Below, in pieces: positions 6,549 through 10,179 of a stretch of 10,179 nucleotides of DNA. How positions within the stretch are numbered: position 1 is the stretch's first letter; every line of letters begins with the position of its first letter. The DNA lies in the NCBI GenBank assembly GCA_023379515.1, contig JAMCQQ010000549.1:1-10179 (forward strand), read 5' to 3'. This DNA comes from Actinomycetota bacterium (lineage in GTDB: Bacteria; Actinomycetota; Humimicrobiia; Humimicrobiales; Humimicrobiaceae). The translations under genes were made by a program, and so were the position numbers. The notes below the pieces were generated by a model. It was given only the letters and a program-made list of their open reading frames with translations. It did not search any database and had not been told where the DNA came from.

Positions 6549-7361
6549 TTAAAAAATTAATTCAACACTTAATTCACCTGCAGCATCTACAAAATCTCTG
6601 TCTATTTCTTTGTCAGTTATCAACTTATCAATTTTCTTTATGGGGCAAACTCTCGCAATTGAGATCTTACCGCACTTGGTGCTATCGGCTAATAATATTA
6701 TTTCTTTTGCAGCGCCTATCATATCCTCTTTGATCATTGCTTCCTGAAAATTTGGATCGGTAACACCCTCCACTATGGAAAAGGCTCCTGCATTTAAAAA
6801 CAGTTTACCTGCATTCAGTGATTTTATATAGTTTTCTTTATTAAAACCCACAACAGAATGAGTGATAGGTCTGATAATCCCTCCCAGAATAATTATATTG
6901 ATATCTTTACGATCAATTAAAATGTTTGCTATATCTATGGAATTTGTAATTATATTTAAATTATTAAAACCGATAATTTTTTGGGCTAATATCATGTTAG
7001 TTGATCCGGAATCTAATATTATTGTTGAATTATCGGAAATTTCCTTTAAAGCTTTATCAGCTATATATTCTTTCTTTTCTGAATTCTTTGTTTCAAGTAC
7101 TTTTATGGACAAATCAGTTACAATATTATCTGCCTGGGTAATTCCTCCATAAACCCTTTTCAACATATTATTTTTTGCAAGATCATTAACTATGTATCTT
7201 ATGGAGGCAGTGGTGCAGTTAAGTTCACGACTTAAATCTTCAACCCGAAGAATCTTTTCCTTGCTCAGTTTATTTAAGATATATTCCTTTTTTTCTTCAA
7301 GTATCATATTTGTTATATAAAAAATATTATCTTTAATCAGCCAGGCATTTTCCTTCAACAC
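6549..7361 (-). CDS. DeoR-family transcriptional regulator
   Basis: Sugar-phosphate-responsive repressor of the DeoR/GlpR family, probably controlling this operon. An N-terminal helix-turn-helix spans about residues 22-73 ('EKKEYILNKLSKEKILRVEDLSRELNC...LKRVYGG'). The C-terminal sensor domain shows 'DSGSTN' (117-122), 'TNS' (139-141), 'ILGGIIR' (158-164), 'EGVTDPNFQEAMIKEDMI' (198-215) and 'LADSTKCGK' (224-232), the normal phosphate-binding landmarks. The recognition-helix signature, usually TIRRDL, is SIRYIV here. Two starts are possible. GTG at 7361 has AGAAG six bases upstream and is used here. ATG at 7307 (residue 19) is where most family members begin but has no visible ribosome site. 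It starts 28 bases after the aldolase stop, so it is almost certainly co-transcribed, an autoregulatory arrangement common for this family. Confidence 0.92.
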   Translation of the reverse strand: MLKENAWLIKDNIFYITNMILEEKKEYILNKLSKEKILRVEDLSRELNCTTASIRYIVNDLAKNNMLKRVYGGITQADNIVTDLSIKVLETKNSEKKEYIADKALKEISDNSTIILDSGSTNMILAQKIIGFNNLNIITNSIDIANILIDRKDINIIILGGIIRPITHSVVGFNKENYIKSLNAGKLFLNAGAFSIVEGVTDPNFQEAMIKEDMIGAAKEIILLADSTKCGKISIARVCPIKKIDKLITDKEIDRDFVDAAGELSVELIF

Positions 7362-7389
7362 TTACAACTTCTACCAGTAAATGTTTCAT

Positions 7390-8403
7390 TTATAAGTTCT
7401 CCACAACCTTCCTGGTAATTAATTCCACCAGATTACTGAAATCTGAGTTAAAAGTGCCAGTTTTAATATTGCCATTGATATTTAATTTTTCTATGGTCCA
7501 GTAATTTCTTCCAACAGGTTCAAACCTGTTTGAAGATTTATACACTTCCCTCATCAGTCTTTTAGCTTCTGTCTTAAAAGCTTTACCTGCGTTTATACTT
7601 GAATTGAAGGGACATCCCAGCCCTTCACATTTCTGGAGTTCTTCTATTAGCGCTTTTCGATAAATTTCATTATATCTGGTGCCTATGTTTATTTTTTTAA
7701 AACCGATTGAAATAGCTCTTCTGATTTGTTCATCGGTGGCGCCGGAGGCACCATGCAAGGAACAGGGTATGCCGATTTTTTTTACTATGTTTTCTGCAAG
7801 TTCCCAGTCAGGTTCCGGCCATTTATCTTTATAAAGACAGTGGATATTCCCGATAGAAGGAGCCAATATATCAACACCGGTTCTTTTTACAAATTCATAA
7901 GCCTGATCCGGATCGGTCCGGTTTGTTTTTTCGGTACTTGTTCCTATAACACCGCTTTCAGACAGAGGCATTTCTCCAAGGGATGCCTCTACGGTGACAT
8001 TTACGGCATGAGCAACTTCGACCACTGCTCTTGTAATTCTGACATTTTCCTCAAAGCTCAAAGGTTTGCTTCCCTTATATTCCCCGCCCGCACCTTCATG
8101 CATGACAAATGAAAAGCCCGCTTTTATACATTTAATTATGAAATCAAAATCCTGACATTCATCCAGACAAAGAGCAACAGGAACCTCAACAGAATTTATA
8201 TATGATAGGGCTAAAGAGGCGAAACTATTAACCCCAATTGCCTGTATGAAGCTTTGTCCGGCAAGCAAGGCGGCAGGGGAGTTTTCTTCAACAGCAGCCT
8301 CTACGGCAGCCTGTATGGTGTGCAAATCCCAAACTTCCATTATTCCTACACCGTAATTCTTTTCTATAGCATCCTTTATAAGATAATTGAAATTGGATAA
8401 CAT
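7390..8403 (-). CDS. Divergent class II ketose-bisphosphate aldolase
   Basis: Class II (metal-dependent) aldolase of the FbaA/KbaY/GatY family, expected to cleave a ketose phosphate to a triose phosphate plus an aldehyde. It is 337 aa. Retained landmarks are the catalytic Asp D81 in 'VALCLDECQD', 'FEENVRITRAVVEVAH' (117-132), 'TVEASLG' (137-143), zinc-ligand His H188 in 'APSIGNIHCLY', zinc-ligand His H217 in 'SLHGASGATDEQIRRAI', and the phosphate-binding 'KINIGT' (237-242). Departures are listed next. The first zinc-ligand His (LHLDH) is Glu82. The VEAELG second Glu is Ser141. The MIDGS Asp is Glu103, with a short Gly-rich insertion at 104-113. Gly after H188 is Cys. Substrate may differ from fructose- or tagatose-bisphosphate. 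A strong ribosome site, AGGAGGA (8419-8413), lies nine bases before the ATG. It is preceded by an FGGY kinase and followed by the DeoR gene. Confidence 0.88.
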   Translation of the reverse strand: MLSNFNYLIKDAIEKNYGVGIMEVWDLHTIQAAVEAAVEENSPAALLAGQSFIQAIGVNSFASLALSYINSVEVPVALCLDECQDFDFIIKCIKAGFSFVMHEGAGGEYKGSKPLSFEENVRITRAVVEVAHAVNVTVEASLGEMPLSESGVIGTSTEKTNRTDPDQAYEFVKRTGVDILAPSIGNIHCLYKDKWPEPDWELAENIVKKIGIPCSLHGASGATDEQIRRAISIGFKKINIGTRYNEIYRKALIEELQKCEGLGCPFNSSINAGKAFKTEAKRLMREVYKSSNRFEPVGRNYWTIEKLNINGNIKTGTFNSDFSNLVELITRKVVENL

Positions 8404-8441
8404 ATTTGATTGTCCTCCTAAATTTGTATTAAAAACGTATA

Positions 8442-8471
8442 ATGATATTTTCCCCGTAGAATTTTAATCAA
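8442..8471 (-). promoter_or_regulatory. Predicted promoter of the aldolase-deoR-UroD-like genes
   Basis: On the - strand TTGATT (8471-8466), an 18-base spacer and TATCAT (8447-8442) would start transcription near 8435 and give a leader of about 32 bases ending in the AGGAGGA ribosome site. Just upstream lies the phased T-tract region. A second candidate, TTGTAA with TAAAAT spaced 17, lies inside that repeat region. Confidence 0.4.
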
Positions 8472-8502
8472 CTGTTTTCGGATAAAATTTTCTTTGTCAG
8501 AG

Positions 8503-8549
8503 ATTTTATTTTATTTTATAGTATTTTACGAAATTTTACAATATTTTAC
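8503..8549. repeat. Phased 10-bp T-tract repeats upstream of aldolase gene
   Basis: Three copies of ATTTTAC start exactly 10 bases apart (8523-8529, 8533-8539, 8543-8549). They are preceded by three ATTTT units (8503-8517). T-tracts at 8504, 8514, 8524, 8534 and 8544 therefore recur every 10 bases, close to one helical turn, which predicts intrinsic bending toward one face. On the transcribed strand the unit reads GTAAAAT. The array lies 100-147 bases upstream of the aldolase ATG, in the 217-base gap that separates kinase and aldolase genes. It may be an upstream curved activating element or a tandem operator, for example for the DeoR protein. Confidence 0.7.
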
Positions 8550-8620
8550 ATTTTTAATTCTTATAAAGCAAGAAATCTTCTGATCCTGAAAAATGTTAAA
8601 CTTTGCTATCATAAGATAAA

Positions 8621-10129
8621 TCAAAAAATGTTTATCAATAATTTGTTTAAAGCTTTGTATTTGCCAAAGCCTTCAACATAGACCTTTTTTAATTTTTTGT
8701 TGGGGGTAATTATTTCTTTTATTCTATTCATATTCAAAAAAGCTTCTGATAAGTTGCTGTAATAACCCAGGCTGATGGCTGAAAGCATTGCCATTCCCAA
8801 CGTGCCTATATCGCTTCTGGTGTTCAGTATATTTATTCGATGCTGAATAATATCTGCTTTGATCTGCAGCCAGGTTTTACTGTTTGAACCTCCGCCTACA
8901 CAATAGAAGTCGCTCCATGATATATTGTTTTCTTTAAACAATTTAAGCATATTCAGAATTTCATATCCAAGAGACTCCAGAATAGCCCTTACAAAATGTG
9001 CTCTTTTATGCCCAGGTTTTATATCGTAAAAAACTGCATGGGCATTTTCATTATGATAAGGAAATCCAGCCCCATAGAGGTGTGGCAAAAATAATAATTC
9101 ATCACTTCCGGGTAAAACACTATCAGCCTCTATATCCATTAATTTAAAAATATCTTCTGCAGGTTTTTCCGAATTCAAATAGGAAGATGCAAAAGCATTC
9201 TTGAACCAATCAAGAAGAAGGCCTCCGTTTTGATGCCAGGCAATCAGTATCAAGGTATCAGGGCATGCATGATAAAAAATGGGTATTTTAGCTTTTAATT
9301 TTTGTCTATTTTTGCTTATTACTGTAGCCAAAGCAAGAACTGAGCCAGTCGTTTCCGTTATTATACCCGGTTTAAAATTGCCAGATCCGATAGCGCTTGC
9401 TGCTTGATCCAGTGCAGAACTCATTACATTTACAGTGGCAGGCATCCCTGTCTCTTCAGTTATATTGCTGTTTACTTTTGAAATAGGCTGTCCGCTCTCA
9501 TAAAACACCGGGAATAATTGTTCGTTAAATTTTATTAATTTTAATATTTCCCTGGACCATTTTTTTTTATATATATCCAGAATACCGGATACAGAAGCCA
9601 AAGAATAACTGGTAGATATTGCATTACTCAATCTATATATCAGGTAATCTCCAAGAAAAATCAAATATCTGGATTTATCGATTATATTTGGCTTATGATT
9701 TATAAACCACAGTATTTTTGCAGGTAAGTAATTTGAATTAAGATCGGGTTGACCGGTAATATTATAAAAGAGATCTTTAGATAAATTCTCCATAATATAT
9801 TCACTTTCTTTTTTACCTCTTGAATCCATCCAGGACACAGCAGGAGCAAGCACTTTACCTTTTTTATCCAAAAAAACAAATGTTGTTCCCTGGCTGCTTA
9901 CACTGATGGACTTTATTTCTTTTTTTTGATCTCCTAGCTTTAGACAAACATTTTTTAAACAGCCAAGACATCTCGTCCAGTAGGATTCAATTTCAAATTC
10001 ATAGAACGAACCCCTTATTTTTATATCCCCAAAGCCAAAACTCTCTGAGGATAAAATCCCGCCAGATTCATTATAAGCAGCTATCTTTAAGAAAGAAGTT
10101 CCAGCATCAATACTTATAAATACAGCCAT
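8621..10129 (-). CDS. FGGY-family carbohydrate kinase
   Basis: ATP-dependent sugar kinase of the FGGY family (xylulokinase/gluconokinase-like), phosphorylating a sugar or polyol in the cytosol. It is 502 aa, normal length. The N-terminal phosphate-binding loop is 'SIDAGTSFLKIAAYNESG' (6-23, D8). 'SISVSSQGTTFVFLD' (74-88) and 'AVSWMDSRGK' (97-106) form the sugar pocket as in xylulokinases. The catalytic base by alignment is D241 in 'SSALDQAASAIGSG'. 'TETTGSV' (258-264) is the second ATP-phosphate loop, and 'CVGGGSNSKTWLQIKADI' (410-427) is the adenosine-binding signature, followed by 'GTLGMAMLSAISLG'. All expected catalytic elements are present. Sugar identity cannot be assigned. The ATG at 10129 has only a weak TAGG-like ribosome site. 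It is the first gene visible in the operon. The 217-base gap to the aldolase contains an independent promoter candidate. Confidence 0.93.
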   Translation of the reverse strand: MAVFISIDAGTSFLKIAAYNESGGILSSESFGFGDIKIRGSFYEFEIESYWTRCLGCLKNVCLKLGDQKKEIKSISVSSQGTTFVFLDKKGKVLAPAVSWMDSRGKKESEYIMENLSKDLFYNITGQPDLNSNYLPAKILWFINHKPNIIDKSRYLIFLGDYLIYRLSNAISTSYSLASVSGILDIYKKKWSREILKLIKFNEQLFPVFYESGQPISKVNSNITEETGMPATVNVMSSALDQAASAIGSGNFKPGIITETTGSVLALATVISKNRQKLKAKIPIFYHACPDTLILIAWHQNGGLLLDWFKNAFASSYLNSEKPAEDIFKLMDIEADSVLPGSDELLFLPHLYGAGFPYHNENAHAVFYDIKPGHKRAHFVRAILESLGYEILNMLKLFKENNISWSDFYCVGGGSNSKTWLQIKADIIQHRINILNTRSDIGTLGMAMLSAISLGYYSNLSEAFLNMNRIKEIITPNKKLKKVYVEGFGKYKALNKLLINIF

Positions 10130-10179
10130 ATATACCTATCTACTCATACCTGATAGTTACTTTAATTTAATTTACTTTA

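Noticed and set aside
6862..7152. 96-aa + strand open frame opposite the DeoR gene
   Set aside because: It lies wholly opposite conserved sensor-domain codons and reads as a hydrophobic shadow of low-complexity AT-rich DNA.
7726..8112. 128-aa open frame on the + strand inside the aldolase gene
   Set aside because: It is the complement of a well-conserved aldolase reading frame, has no ribosome site and no recognisable protein character.

Overview
This is a low-GC, gene-dense bacterial window with ten protein-coding genes and no rRNA, tRNA, CRISPR array or recognisable transposase. Ribosome binding sites of the AGGAGG type, use of TTG and GTG as starts alongside ATG, a BdhA-type iron alcohol dehydrogenase and an AT-rich sugar operon suggest a fermentative anaerobe. 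A Firmicutes-like or Atribacterota-like bacterium is the best guess, but nothing here fixes the phylum.

Left half (1-5437). A RimJ/RimL-type GNAT acetyltransferase and a three-helix membrane protein with TPR repeats and a C-terminal beta-rich domain lie on the + strand. They face an unrecognised 139-aa helical protein and a 3-methyladenine DNA glycosylase (Mpg/AAG family) on the - strand. A 249-base divergent intergenic region follows. It holds a perfect 21-bp inverted repeat that starts about where a predicted promoter would begin transcription. Downstream are a peroxiredoxin-like CxxC protein (PRX_like1 type) and a TTG-initiated iron-dependent NAD(P)H alcohol dehydrogenase.

Right half (5446-10129). 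Four - strand genes look like a carbohydrate catabolic operon. In transcription order they are an FGGY sugar kinase, a divergent class II ketose-bisphosphate aldolase, a DeoR-type regulator and a uroporphyrinogen-decarboxylase-fold protein. Kinase, aldolase and DeoR repressor together suggest that a sugar is phosphorylated and cleaved by aldol chemistry under sugar-phosphate control. No transporter, isomerase or dehydrogenase for the substrate is visible, so the operon probably continues beyond 10179.

The most unusual points are in this operon. The aldolase has Glu where the family has its first zinc-ligand His and Ser where it has a second-site Glu. The UroD-fold protein lacks all three zinc ligands of the cobamide methyltransferase branch. 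The aldolase gene has its own upstream region with five T-tracts in 10-bp phase, predicting curved DNA or a repeated operator. All functional statements are from reading the sequence; no database search was run.
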